The position numbers were made by a program, and so were the translations under genes. From assembly GCA_018292915.2 (NCBI GenBank), contig JACVVK020000208.1:476001-540000 (forward strand): a stretch of 64,000 nt of DNA, given 5' to 3'. The notes under the pieces were generated by a model, which worked only from the letters and a program-made list of their open reading frames with translations, was not told where the DNA came from and searched no databases. The stretch is from Batillaria attramentaria. Taxonomy: Eukaryota > Mollusca > Gastropoda > Batillariidae. Below, in pieces: positions 1 through 11,800 of the stretch. How positions within the stretch are numbered: position 1 is the stretch's first letter; each line of letters begins with the position of its first letter.

Positions 1-1566
1 CAAGACTTTAGCTGTCACTAAGACTAACATCATAGTCGCCCACTGTACCGGAGCGTGACTGACTCACCTGTCCAAGAATGTCGCCGACATAGGTAACCAA
101 TCACCAGTCACCGTGCTACACCAACTCTGCTGAAGACGATGGTAATCCACCCGTGAAACACCCGTATAATCCAATCGGAGATAAAACCACAGATAATGAG
201 CACGATGAACACATTGTCAGATGAGTCTTGATCGCTGACATCAGCGGCTGTGACAGTACTGTATCAGTCACGTCATTGGTCACCCGTACACCGATATCTG
301 ACTTCTTGTTTTAGTTTTAGTCCTCCTCACTTCTGAAAGAGAAGTAAACTTTACGAAGTGTCAGATGCAAACGCCGGGCAATCGAAAGGAAAATCACTTC
401 GTAAACGTTTTGTTGATGTGACGCAACGCGGGCCCTAAAAACTGAAGTGCAGTGAAAAAAATCTGGAATGATGGAATGCCAACAACAGAGAGATTAAACA
501 GTATCAAAGAGCATATCAGTCGGGGAAAAACTTTCACCTCAGTGCACCACGGTGAAGTTCAGACGACGAACGCACACACTTGCACACCGGTACAAACACA
601 ACACAACACAACAGCGCACGCGACAGGTAGGACCCCGTTAGTCAAACTGATAACCGATTGGGTTACATCGCGCAATATACCCCCGCTGATAACCCGGCCC
701 AGAGCCGTGAAATGGAGAGGCGCATGTGACGGATCGAGGCGACGGCTCGTCAAACTGACTTGTCGCCTCGCACACAAACACTGACACAGGATCTGAGACT
801 GAACGGACCTCCCCTTCTATCACTTTACCACACACACTCAACAGATCACACACGGGCAGTCAGTACGGTAGCCGATACAACACTGGCAAGTTCTCGTTTC
901 TCGTACGTTGTCAAAGGCAGATCAGTTCAGAAGTTCTAGACCCGTGGGGGGTGGTGGTGATCCCTCCCTGCAGGCTGTCAGCGTACACGTAGAATCAGAG
1001 AACTCCTTTTTAGTTCTCTGGCAGAACTGAAGCTTTCAGCTCCAGCTTGAGTATCGTGAGAGAGAGAGAGGTGTGTGTGTGTGATACCGGAGTAGAGAAA
1101 ACTGTCGACTCGAGTCAGTACCGCGTGGTATTGCTACCGCAGTGGGCACAGTTTCCAGCGCCGCATGGCATCGGGACTGAGACTGACGCGGCCGACGCCT
1201 CGCGCCTGTGATGTCCGGAGCCCACCCAATCAAGCGACACCTGTGAGGTGTCGGAAACTGTTACCAATGTGTTAATCCGCCAATACGCTTCACGCGCCCA
1301 CCTGAGCCGGCGCTGCTTGTCTAGAAGGCTTCGGGCTTTTCTCCCATTCGTTGAAAGGTTTGATGGAGGGGAGGAGAGGTGGGGGGGGGGGAGGGAATGG
1401 GTGAGGGGTAGAGAGAGGGAGGATGGTCGGGTAGGTGAGTCCGTGAGTGTGTGTGTGGAGACGGCAGAGGTGTGTTTGAGGGGGGAGGGGGGGGGGGAGC
1501 GGGCAATTATGGGCGTTTGTGCACACGCTGTTGCGTACACAGGCACAAACATATGGATGCCTAGAC

Positions 1567-1569
<3 letters not shown>
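1..1569. other. intergenic DNA, no gene recognised
   Basis: Mixed-composition sequence without repeats until short GA/GT runs near 1,055-1,082 and a G-rich purine stretch at about 1,370-1,500. Short open frames overlap on both strands without recognisable protein similarity. Nothing supports a gene. Confidence 0.6.
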
Positions 1570-1606
<37 letters not shown>

Positions 1607-1660
1607 GAGAGAGAGAGAGGGTGGGTGGGTTTTGGGGAGTTTAACATCCTTTTCCACCAC

Positions 1661-1720
<60 letters not shown>
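1570..1720. repeat. composite (GT)n-(GA)n microsatellite with SINE tail fragment
   Basis: A GT tract (about 1,570-1,600) passes directly into GA (1,603-1,619). A 45-bp piece interrupts it, then a long GA tract follows (about 1,665-1,718). The interrupting piece is the reverse complement of the 3' tail of the SINE-I family described at 41,185. Confidence 0.9.
1620..1664 (-). mobile_element. SINE-I 3'-tail fragment
   Basis: It reads GGGTGGGT, then AGTTTAACATCCTTTTCC and ACCACATAA, which is the reverse complement of the SINE-I tail (TGTGGTGGAAAAGGACGTTAAA). The tRNA head is absent, so this is a 5'-truncated or decayed copy. GA repeats on both sides hide any target duplication. Confidence 0.75.
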
Positions 1721-1721
<1 letters not shown>

Positions 1722-3029
1722 ATGAAACTGTATTTTACAACGATTGACGCAGATAGTCAGTTTAAATAAAAATTTGCTAACTCTACAGGCTAAGAGAGAG
1801 AGAGAGAGGAAAAAACCTTTCATTCCCCGGGTATTTTACTCGGTAAAGCTCCAGCCTAGTCTTTCGATTCGCTTCACTGGAGCGAACTAATTTGCAAAAC
1901 AGAGAACCTCGTCAGAGCCGGACACGTTAGCTGAAGATTGGACCACCTGCAAGTTTGCGAGGACCTCTCAAGAACCACTCGGCTGGACACTCGAGAAGGA
2001 TTTCAGGCTACCTGTGGATTTGGACATGCCCGACCTGTTCGCTTGGTGCTCCCTCTCTCTCTCTCTCTCTGTGACGTGTGTACAATAATTACTACTGACA
2101 CCTTTAGTGGCAATAAAGACACAATATAAAATATAATCCACCGGGAAATAATGAAAAAGATAGCGGATTTGACGTGTTGATTTGAAAAGTGAAACAACAG
2201 CTGTCAGCTCATTTGCACAACACAAACTTTCATGACTATAACAAGGACGAGCCGAAAAAAAAAGAAAAAAAGAAAGAAAGAAAGAAAGTGTTTCAGCTGA
2301 AACCAGGAAGAAAATCGCACATATCTTATGCAAAATTTGAGCCATTTCAACCATAAATAAATAATCAAATACGCAAATGTACATGTACACTGAAATCTGT
2401 TTGTCCCGCAGTAACAGTCGGTGACAAAAAGTAAGATAAAAAATTTCAGTGAATTAATCATGTTTGGTTAGAAATTGAGACTGATTTTTTCTTCTTTTTC
2501 TGTGGGAGTTTTTATATTTTTATTTTCCTGTATTGTCACTTTTGGGAAATTCGGGCTGCAAACCAACCTATCCTGCTTTTAAATTTTGCTGTTCTCCCCT
2601 AGCAGGGTTGTGTTGTTGCTGCAGCTATTCGGGAGTAGTGTTCAGAAACAGTGTGATATCGACGCTTTCTCCTCGTATATCATCGACTCATCGGACATTG
2701 TCAAGTCACGTGACACAAGGGACCTTATCCCCTGTGATGTACTGTCGGTGGTATGAGAACAATCTGGTTCGTGTTGGTCGGTAGTCAGTCCTGGCTCAGG
2801 TGTACGAAATACTCAAGCAGATAGACGGACTCAATGGCTCGCCAAATATGCTTCAATTCTACCCAGCTGGACGTGACAGGTGTTTAAGTGACGTAGTCAA
2901 TATGACAGGTATTTATAAACAACATGCTGATATCAGTTAATAGAACCTTCACTTTCCAATACGAGTCATGTAGGGTTTTTGTCTTTTTTAACGGTTATTG
3001 AGGTGCACTTGATTAGTGTTAGATAAGAC
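1721..3029. other. intergenic DNA, no gene recognised
   Basis: Contains short GA and CT runs (about 1,795-1,810 and 2,052-2,070), an AAAG-rich stretch near 2,260-2,290 and otherwise unique AT-rich sequence. I found no protein similarity and no RNA gene. Confidence 0.55.
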
Positions 3030-3044
3030 GACGGTAAGTCAGAG

Positions 3045-3270
3045 ACAAACAAACAAACAAACAAACAAACACTACCACTACCACCACCAAAAACAACAAA
3101 ACCAACCACCGAAACAAACAATACAAAAACAACAATAAAAACAGAAACGAAACAAAACCAAAACCAAAACCTTGGGGGAAAAACAAACAAAAACAAAACA
3201 AAACAAAACAACAACAACCACTACAACAAAACCACAACAAAAACAAAACAAAACAACAACAACAACATAG
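3045..3270. repeat. A/C-rich degenerate simple repeat (AAAC, AAC, AAAAC)
   Basis: Starts as regular AAAC repeats and degenerates into mixed AAC/AAAAC/CCA words for about 220 bp. The almost G-free plus strand makes the complementary strand appear as Phe/Leu/Val-rich open frames, which are artefacts. Confidence 0.85.
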
Positions 3271-3689
3271 GAGGGAATGATTTCGTGATTTTCAGTAGCC
3301 AGAAACCTCCGAGGAAGGCCGATCTCGTGTCAAGAGGTTTGAGGTCATCTACACTGATTTTTAACACTTCTTGCTTAAAAAGTTATTTTGCGTATATGCA
3401 GTTTTTCTCTCTAAAATGCTCATTACACTCCTACCATGCGACCAGTACAATTTTTTTTTTGTGTACCACATTGGTCAGTGTTGCTTGACGGTTCTGTGTG
3501 ACAATGCTGAGTCAACAAGTCACTGGTCTCCAGAAAAACCTTCCGCACCCAGGACTCTCGGGGAGCACGCAAAATGAACGCCACAGCGAGGCGTGTTTCT
3601 GGTGCTATTCAACTCCAAATAGCAGCATCACTTAAACTGACAGGATGCTTATGTTTCCAAGTAGAAGCGCGGGACTTCCGTTTGTTTGA

Positions 3690-3852
3690 ATAGTAATAAT
3701 AATAATAATAATGGCACTTTATTTATTTATTCAATATTTGACCCAAAACGCTGCAAGCTAATCCCAACACGTACGCTCACGTAAATCACACGCATTCTTT
3801 CAGACACTGGACATGAACACATGACAATCACGTATTGCGAAGAACCAGCATA
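3690..3852 (-). mobile_element. SINE-II fragment (tail and part of body)
   Basis: (AAT)n then body words shared with the full copy at 56,143: CCCAACACGTACGCTCACGT, ATCACACGCATTCT, and CACTGGACATGAACACATGACAATCACGT. The tRNA-like head is missing. The fragment abuts the inverted-repeat element that begins at 3,853, which may have replaced the rest. Confidence 0.75.
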
Positions 3853-4140
3853 GGGCCCGTATGTGAAACTCGAGGTTAATTTAACCCACGGTACGGGCCT
3901 AACCAAGGCTAGGACAAAAGAAACCCCAAAACAAAATTAAATAAAAAAGGAAGCGAAGAAAGAAAGACAAAACTTGAATCCTTCAATAACGGCTTAGGCA
4001 CCATGGTGGTATGGACCCGATTTATGATTTAAAACCAAAAAAACAACAAGAACAAAAATTTACCCTTGAGCTAGTTTAGTTCGAGGTTAGACTCGAATCC
4101 GGGGCTAAACTCCCTAACCCTGACTTTTACATGCGGGCCC
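3853..4140. mobile_element. MITE-like element with imperfect terminal inverted repeats
   Basis: 288 bp bounded by GGGCCC. The left end (GGGCCCGTATGTGAAACTCG) and the reverse complement of the right end (GGGCCCGCATGTAAAAGTCA) match over about 26 bp with a few mismatches. There is no coding capacity. A reverse-oriented relative lies at 31,051-33,155, so it is a dispersed family. No clear target duplication is seen, so the transposase superfamily is not assigned. Confidence 0.65.
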
Positions 4141-4585
4141 AGAAATGTCAGTTTTGGAATCAGCTTAAGAAGCGCATCAGCACCAGAACCACTCGCGCCA
4201 GTTTTGCTTGCACCCCGCGGGACTGACTTGACTCATTACTCAGTGTATGCTGAGTCGGTGTGAGTGTAGCCGAGACCATTGTAAATGTTACTTTCTCTTG
4301 CGCACTCGTGTGACTAGCCGAGACGCGGCCAGGCTATGGTGAGCAAACAAGGCCAGGGTTGCCCGGACCGGCGGGCTAGGTGTGAAAGGAAAACACTTCT
4401 ATTCACACAGGTGTCGCCTCGGACGCTTAATTGGAGATTTGCTGGGGCGGCCGCTTGACAGGTTCACCCAACGGTAATATGTAGCGGGTTGGTGACGATC
4501 ACGATGGTGGAGAGAACTTTGATAGCTCATGGGTTGTCGACTGAGTAGTACTTGTAATAGTAGTAGCAGTAGTAGTAGTAGTACA
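4141..4585. other. intergenic DNA, no gene recognised
   Basis: Unique sequence ending in a short AGT/AGC trinucleotide run (about 4,555-4,585). No protein or RNA similarity seen. Confidence 0.55.
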
Positions 4586-4587
4586 TG

Positions 4588-4589
<2 letters not shown>

Positions 4590-4676
<87 letters not shown>
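4590..4676. repeat. composite (TG)n-(AG)n microsatellite
   Basis: About 30 bp of TG run without interruption into about 57 bp of AG. Flanked on the left by AGT repeats. Both neighbouring open frames on the minus strand consist of this repeat and are not genes. Confidence 0.95.
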
Positions 4677-4678
<2 letters not shown>

Positions 4679-5844
4679 CTCTCCAACCAGAAAGCAGCAT
4701 TTAACCGAAAGAGTAAGAGCGCCATAAGCGGAAACGCCGGCGGAAAATGCAAAACAAAACAAAACAAAACAAAACAGGGAAAGTGTTGGGCAAAACACAG
4801 CCCATGCCGAAACCTCCTCCGTTGCTTTTTTTTTTGTCTTTAAAAAATCTACATCCAGTTTTCGAACACTAACCCACACAGCTGTGACATAGTGCAACAG
4901 TTCTGCAAATGAAAGACATGAACTGAAGGCTTTACTCTGAAAACTGAGTACCTTGAATGTAAAGGCCAATGTTACACCCTCTCATAGCGGTCCGCACCGT
5001 CAGAGTCTCAATAACAATGATCAGCAGCTGTGTAAGAGTGCTCCCCCCCTACCAATAAGCAAGCCATTACCGTCACGGTTTCACCATAATGACGTCATTA
5101 ATAGCTCACGTCACGATCACTCACCGTCACTAATGACAGACCGGTTTCCAGCGGCTACTCATGATCGGTTTCTGTCTGCCACGATCATTGCCGATCGTTC
5201 ACAGGTATCACCGACAAACCGTTTAAAGTAACAGCAGTAAAAATATGCTTTTGGTTCACTTGAACTTGTCGGGGCGTTTACTGTAACACGCTATTAGGCT
5301 GGTTTACAACCATACTGGAAGGGCTGTTCATCTGGTAACATGCAATCAAAACTTAGACTATCGGCGTCTGCCCTCAAATTGCCTCACCCAAGTTAAGTAT
5401 TATAGCGCTCTGACTGAAGCCTTCCAGTGGTAATTTTGAGCGGTCAACTTGATGGCGATTGTTGTAGGGGCTTGCGACAGCAACAGTTATTTCTCTTCCG
5501 TGTTGGGTTATGGGCTTTCGAGAGCACCGTAGCGCCGCGTTTGAATTGAATGAGGTTTTGCGATATGTACGGCTAAACTGGGCTTGGGTGGCAACTTCGA
5601 TCGCGAACTTTTCACACTCACAGTGTCAATATCTCTGTGGATGAACAAAAACAGTATTAAAAAAAAAAAAAGTTGATGGTTTTATTGTTGTAGCCTAAAA
5701 TATGACTCTGCTTTGACATGGTTGTTGACTTTTTTATGTCAAGAAGTTGTCTATGAGTATCTTTCAACTGAGGAATGGTTTATATTAATGATCATGTCTA
5801 ATATGGAAGTCGGCTTACGCATGATATGCAGTTGCAGATACTAT
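4677..5844. other. intergenic DNA, no gene recognised
   Basis: Includes a short AAAAC run near 4,750-4,777 and a 5,050-5,220 stretch rich in GATCA/CGTCA words, but no repeat unit or gene that I can define. Confidence 0.5.
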
Positions 5845-6025
5845 AATAATGATAATAATAATAATCATCACAGTAATAATGATGTGAGCTATACAGGCGC
5901 TTTACCCAATTTCTCAGCTCAAAGCGCCGCGACCTGAACCCAACACGCATGCTCACGTGAATCACACGCATTCACTCACATACAGGACATCAGCACATTA
6001 AGATCGCGTGATTTACAGGTTACTA
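5845..6025 (-). mobile_element. SINE-II fragment (tail and part of body)
   Basis: (AAT)n tail followed by GGCGCTTTACCCAATTTC, AAAGCGCCGCG, GAACCCAACACGCATGCTCA and ATCACACGCATTCACTCACA, all shared with the 56,143 copy. The similarity stops after the GATCGCGTGA region, so the tRNA-like head is missing. Confidence 0.8.
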
Positions 6026-6394
6026 AATGGAGTACACGCTGCGCACGAAAAAAGAAAAGAAAAAGAAGTAGCAAATCAACGTAACCCTACAATGTAAGTT
6101 ATTGAAACCAAATCATATCATACCAACAGAGCAAGCCAAACGAAAACGATAAACAACAATATCAACAACAGCTACAACAACAAGAACAATATCCCCTCCC
6201 AAACAACAACAACAACAAAATAAAACAAGGAGGAACGGCCCCGTCCTACAAAGTTGTTTCTCCAAACTTCATTTTATTTTGTCTGTTTTGTTGTTATTGT
6301 TGCCGGTTCTCCCCTCTCCATGTTCTACCAATGACACTAGATCCTCTACGACCTCGACCGATTAATCACGTGACTGGGGGTGGGGCCGGGTGGG

Positions 6395-6397
<3 letters not shown>

Positions 6398-6430
<33 letters not shown>
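6398..6430. repeat. (GA)n microsatellite
   Basis: Uninterrupted GA tract immediately beside a SINE-I copy. The same GA repeat continues on the other side of the SINE, so the SINE appears to have landed inside one microsatellite. Confidence 0.9.
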
Positions 6431-6437
<7 letters not shown>

Positions 6438-6602
6438 TGGGTGTTTAGGAGTTTAACGTCCTTTTCCACCACGTAAGGGTGATATCAAAGACGGGGCAAC
6501 GAGAGAAAGGCCAGCACAAATATTTGGCCCAAGCCGGGATTCGAACCCTCGACCCGAGCATTGAAAGTCCAACGCTCTACCATTCGGCTCCCCTGGCTCC
6601 CC
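6431..6602 (-). mobile_element. SINE-I copy, inserted in a GA microsatellite
   Basis: Read on the minus strand it has the tRNA-like head with the A-box region CCGAATGGTAGAGCG and B box GGTTCGAATCC-type sequence. It continues into the body CCAAATATTTGTGCTGGCC and TGATATCACCC and the tail GGAAAAGGACGTTAAACTCC plus (CCCA)n. Its anticodon-loop region is CTTTCAA, placing it in the subfamily described in the findings. Confidence 0.9.
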
Positions 6603-6625
6603 AGAGAAAGAGAGAGAGAGAGACA

Positions 6626-6660
<35 letters not shown>
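6603..6660. repeat. (GA)n microsatellite with GACA interruptions
   Basis: GA repeat of about 58 bp with two AGACAG interruptions. It continues the array at 6,398-6,430 on the other side of the SINE. Confidence 0.9.
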
Positions 6661-6661
<1 letters not shown>

Positions 6662-7076
6662 CGTCAGTTCCGTGAACTAAACATTTGACGTCAGCCTCAG
6701 GCAGGTCGTCATACACAGACGGAGAGATGACGTCAGTTCCGCGAACTAAACATTTTGACGTCAGCCTCTAGCACTGCGATCGTCTGAGGAAGCTTGTTTA
6801 TGTCTTGTGATTTCCCTGTTGGCTTTGTGGCTTCCCCGATTGAATTATTTTTCACATGAAATCTGGAAGATCTAGAGGACTGGTGAAATGTCGGAGGCAG
6901 TGACGATACTTGCTTATTTTGTCTGGGAACTAAGCGTTTGACGTCAGCTTCACACTGGTGGTATGGCAGATGATGCTTGTGCATGTCTTGTAATTTCCCT
7001 GTTGCTTTTGTGACTTCCCTGGCTGAATTAATTTTTACATAAAATCTGGAAGATCTAGAGGGCTGGTGAAACATGG
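6661..7076. repeat. diverged tandem duplication (three partial units)
   Basis: The phrase GACGTCAGTTCC(G)GAACTAAACATT followed by TTGACGTCAGCCTC occurs at about 6,661 and 6,728, and a degraded version at about 6,930. The last two are each followed by a matching segment of roughly 110 bp containing TCTGGAAGATCTAGAG, at 6,862-6,878 and 7,045-7,060. The unit is therefore about 180-190 bp, with one short extra 5' piece. No coding signal. Confidence 0.8.
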
Positions 7077-7614
7077 ACTAGAATACCTTGTATTGTACTT
7101 ATGAAATCGAAAATTTGAAACTCTTTTGATCGGTGCTTTTTGCAGAAACTTGAAAAAGTTATGTTTATCTAAAAGTTCAGTTATTCTAAATGCTAAAGCT
7201 ATAATAGTGCAGTAGTTCCTGTCATATGTGCAGTTGTCACACTAGACAAAAACGCCGGGATGATAAGTAATTTGCAGTAGTCTTTTCATAGATATTTGAT
7301 CTTATGTGCAAACCACCCCTACCTCGAAAATATTTTTTTACACAAAACCAGTCAGAGCTACAGAGCTGTAGCACGAATACAGGCAGTGTGATTGGGTGAA
7401 CTTCCAAAGTCTAGAAAATGAAGGAATTTGAACAACTTTTTCAAAAAAATTCGTAACACGACCGATTTTTTAAAATCGGCGATAACTCTTCTGAAAATGC
7501 GGCAGGCTAAAAATCGTGAAAGGTAGGTCTGGAGAAGGTGATTTCCCATTTTATCTCAAAGTAAAAAGGCCTCCATCGAGGTGGTTTAGGAGATAGCCAT
7601 CATTACATCCGTCC
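7077..7614. other. intergenic DNA; possible dispersed-repeat debris
   Basis: AT-rich. At about 7,440-7,600 the text (TCGGCGATAACTCTTCTGAA, then GGAGATAGCCATCATTACAT) leads into a CA microsatellite, a pattern typical of retroelement 3' ends. I see no second copy in this window. Confidence 0.4.
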
Positions 7615-7650
7615 ACACACACACACACACACACATACAGACACACGTCT
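7615..7650. repeat. (CA)n microsatellite
   Basis: CA tract of roughly 30 bp with ATACAG/ACACG edges. Confidence 0.9.
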
Positions 7651-7854
7651 CACAACTCCCGCCAAAAAGAACGCAGCAGCATAGTGTGCACGTCAAGTGT
7701 CTATGACGCAGGTTTCGTTACGTCACTATGTGCGTGAAAGTATTATTGTGTGGAGAAACGTCACAGTCTTGTTTTGTATCACTGAAACTTGCTGCTGCGC
7801 GCAGCAAAATCTGCCCCGTCTCATAAAGTTGTTTCTCTATAGAGAAACAACTTA

Positions 7855-8100
7855 AAAAAAACCAACCTAAAAAAAAAAAAGGGGGGGGGGTAAACAAGAA
7901 AGCGAGTACACAAGAAAGAAAGAGAGCCCGGGAAGCGAGAAAGCAAGCAATAAAGCAAGCACGCAAGCTAGTAAACAAGAAAGCAAGCAAGTAAGCAAGA
8001 AAGCCAGCAAGCAAGCTAGTAAACAAGAAAGAAAGAAAGGAAGCGAGAAAGCAAGCAAGCAACAAAGAAAGAAAGCAAGAAAGATACCAAACAAGCAAAG
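7855..8100. repeat. A/G-rich AAGC/AAAG degenerate array
   Basis: After an A/G homopolymer patch comes about 200 bp of AAGCAAGC, AAGAAAG and TAAACAAG words in irregular tandem order. The minus strand reads as Leu/Ala/Cys/Phe-rich frames that mimic membrane proteins; these are repeat artefacts. Confidence 0.85.
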
Positions 8101-8809
8101 AAAGAAATCACCCACATAACCACTATCAAGAAAGCCCAAGAACACTGACCCTCTTCTACACAACTTCATCTGTCCTCCCCAATTAGCGTCCAGTAGCACT
8201 CCTGCCCGCGGGGACGGTCGCTTGATGCTGGAACCCCTGCAGTCACCGAGGGTCCAGCAACCTCATTGTGGACAAGACAGCAGCGCCCCCTAATGATGGG
8301 GCCGGACCTGACAGCTTCCAGTGGTTTGCCAGACACTGTAGGACTCACTGATGCGGGGAGGGAGGGAGGGGGAGGGGTGGACGCAGGACGTTTAGACTCT
8401 CTCATCTTGTCGCGCTCCTTTTAGTTGTCATGGCAGCGCAGCAGGACTCAGAACGAGGTTCGACGAGGGCTGAGAGTTGTCCTACCGGAAGAACTCAATT
8501 TTTGCGCACACTCCGTTGGCTTGGCTACTTTGGGGGAATCTGAACACAAACCCTATCTACTGTAATCGTCCTAGAAACACTAAGGTTATTGTTTTTTGTT
8601 GTTGTTTTGTTTTGTTTTTTTCTTGTGAATATGTCCAAATGCTGAATTCATTGCCGGCCGCCATGGAAGTAAGTTAGACAAAGGCGAAGCAGCCACAGTT
8701 ACAATCGCTACGTAGATAGTTGATTTTGAAGAATGATGCACTTTCGACAAGGCCCAGAACTTATCTCAAAAGTTATCTGGAATCATTCATGTCCATTGTA
8801 AACTGTTCT
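8101..8809. other. intergenic DNA, no gene recognised
   Basis: Mixed-composition sequence with a short GTTTT run near 8,590-8,625. No gene, RNA or repeat family identified. It borders the satellite array. Confidence 0.5.
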
Positions 8810-11800
8810 GCGTACACTAGGGGGTGGAATGAGTTACAGTAAAGTGCTTCGCGTTCATTAGGGGTGGAATGAGTTACAATAAAGTGTTCCGCGTTCATTA
8901 GGGGTGGAATGAGTTACAGTAAAGTGCTTCGCGTTCATTAGGGGTGGAATGAGTTACAGTAAAGTGTTCCGCGTTCATTAGGGGTGGAATGAGTTACAGT
9001 AAAGTGCTTCGCGTTCATTAGGGGTGGAATGAGTTACAATAAAGTGTTCCGCGTTCATTAGGGGTGGAATGAGTTACAGTAAAGTGCTTCGCGTTCATTA
9101 GGGGTGGAATGAGTTACAGTAAAGTGCTTCGCGTTCATTAGGGGTGGAATGAGTTACAATAAAGTGTTCCGCGTTCATTAGGGGTGGAATGAGTTACAGT
9201 AAAGTGCTTCGCGTTCATTAGGGGTGGAATGAGTTACAGTAAAGTGCTTCGCGTTCATTAGGGGTGGAATGAGTTACAATAAAGTGTTCCGCGTTCATTA
9301 GGGGTGGAATGAGTTACAGTAAAGTGCTTCGCGTTCATTAGGGGTGGAATGAGTTACAGTAAAGTGCTTCGCGTTCATTAGGGGTGGAATGAGTTACAAT
9401 AAAGTGTTCCGCGTTCATTAGGGGTGGAATGAGTTACAGTAAAGTGCTTCGCGTTCATTAGGGGTGGAATGAGTTACAGTAAAGTGCTTCGCGTTCATTA
9501 GGGGTGGAATGAGTTACAATAAAGTGTTCCGCGTTCATTAGGGGTGGAATGAGTTACAGTAAAGTGCTTCGCGTTCATTAGGGGTGGAATGAGTTACAGT
9601 AAAGTGCTTCGCGTTCATTAGGGGTGGAATGAGTTACAATAAAGTGTTCCGCGTTCATTAGGGGTGGAATGAGTTACAGTAAAGTGCTTCGCGTTCATTA
9701 GGGGTGGAATGAGTTACAGTAAAGTGCTTCGCGTTCATTAGGGGTGGAATGAGTTACAATAAAGTGTTCCGCGTTCATTAGGGGTGGAATGAGTTACAGT
9801 AAAGTGCTTCGCGTTCATTAGGGGTGGAATGAGTTACAGTAAAGTGCTTCGCGTTCATTAGGGGTGGAATGAGTTACAGTAAAGTGCTTCGCGTTCATTA
9901 GGGGTGGAATGAGTTACAATAAAGTGTTCCGCGTTCATTAGGGGTGGAATGAGTTACAGTAAAGTGCTTCGCGTTCATTAGGGGTGGAATGAGTTACAGT
10001 AAAGTGCTTCGCGTTCATTAGGGGTGGAATGAGTTACAATAAAGTGTTCCGCGTTCATTAGGGGTGGAATGAGTTACAGTAAAGTGCTTCGCGTTCATTA
10101 GGGGTGGAATGAGTTACAGTAAAGTGCTTCGCGTTCATTAGGGGTGGAATGAGTTACAATAAAGTGTTCCGCGTTCATTAGGGGTGGAATGAGTTACAGT
10201 AAAGTGCTTCGCGTTCATTAGGGGTGGAATGAGTTACAGTAAAGTGCTTCGCGTTCATTAGGGGTGGAATGAGTTACAATAAAGTGTTCCGCGTTCATTA
10301 GGGGTGGAATGAGTTACAGTAAAGTGCTTCGCGTTCATTAGGGGTGGAATGAGTTACAGTAAAGTGCTTCGCGTTCATTAGGGGTGGAATGAGTTACAAT
10401 AAAGTGTTCCGCGTTCATTAGGGGTGGAATGAGTTACAGTAAAGTGCTTCGCGTTCATTAGGGGTGGAATGAGTTACAGTAAAGTGCTTCGCGTTCATTA
10501 GGGGTGGAATGAGTTACAATAAAGTGTTCCGCGTTCATTAGGGGTGGAATGAGTTACAGTAAAGTGCTTCGCGTTCATTAGGGGTGGAATGAGTTACAGT
10601 AAAGTGCTTCGCGTTCATTAGGGGTGGAATGAGTTACAATAAAGTGTTCCGCGTTCATTAGGGGTGGAATGAGTTACAGTAAAGTGTTCCGCGTTCATTA
10701 GGGGTGGAATGAGTTACAGTAAAGTGTTCCGCGTTCATTAGGGGTGGAATAAGTTACAATAAAGTGTTCCGCGTTCATTAGGGGTGGAATGAGTTACAGT
10801 AAAGTGCTTCGCGTTCATTAGGGGTGGAATGAGTTACAGTAAAGTGCTTCGCGTTCATTAGGGGTGGAATGAGTTACAATAAAGTGTTCCGCATTCATTA
10901 GGGGTGGAATGAGTTACAATAAAGTGGTCCGCGTTCATTAGGGGTGGAATGAGTTACAGTAAAGTGCTTCGCGTTCATTAGGGGTGGAATGAGTTACAGT
11001 AAAGTGCTTCGCGTTCATTAGGGGTGGAATGAGTTACAATAAAGTGTTCCGCGTTCATTAGGGGTGGAATGAGTTACAGTAAAGTGTTCCGCGTTCATTA
11101 GGGGTGGAATGAGTTACAGTAAAGTGTTCCGCGTTCATTAGGGGTGGAATGAGTTACAGTAAAGTGCTTCGCGTTCATTAGGGGTGGAATGAGTTACAGT
11201 AAAGTGCTTCGCGTTCATTAGGGGTGGAATGAGTTACAGTAAAGTGCTTCGCGTTCATTAGGGGTGGAATGAGTTACAATAAAGTGTTCCGCGTTCATTA
11301 GGGGTGGAGTGAGTTACAGTAAAGTGTTCCGCGTTCATTAGGGGTGGAATGAGTTACAGTAAAGTGCTTCGCGTTCATTAGGGGTGGAATGAGTTACAAT
11401 AAAGTGTTCCGCGTTCATTAGGGGTGGAGTGAGTTACAGTAAAGTGTTCCGCGTTCATTAGGGGTGGAATGAGTTACAGTAAAGTGCTTCGCGTTCATTA
11501 GGAGTGGAATGAGTTACAGTAAAGTGCTTCGCGTTCATTAGGGGTGGAATGAGTTACAGTAAAGTGTTCCGCGTTCATTAGGGGTGGAATGAGTTACAGT
11601 AAAGTGTTCCGCGTTCATTAGGGGTGGAATGAGTTACAGTAAAGTGCTTCGCGTTCATTAGGGGTGGAATGAGTTACAATAAAGTGTTCCGCGTTCATTA
11701 GGGGTGGAATGAGTTACAGTAAAGTGCTTCGCGTTCATTAGGGGTGGAATGAGTTACAGTAAAGTGCTTCGCGTTCATTAGGGGTGGAATGAGTTACAGT

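Noticed and set aside
7718..8199. Leu/Phe/Cys-rich minus-strand frames resembling membrane proteins
   Set aside because: They arise from the AAGC/AAAG degenerate repeat; hydrophobicity is a composition effect.
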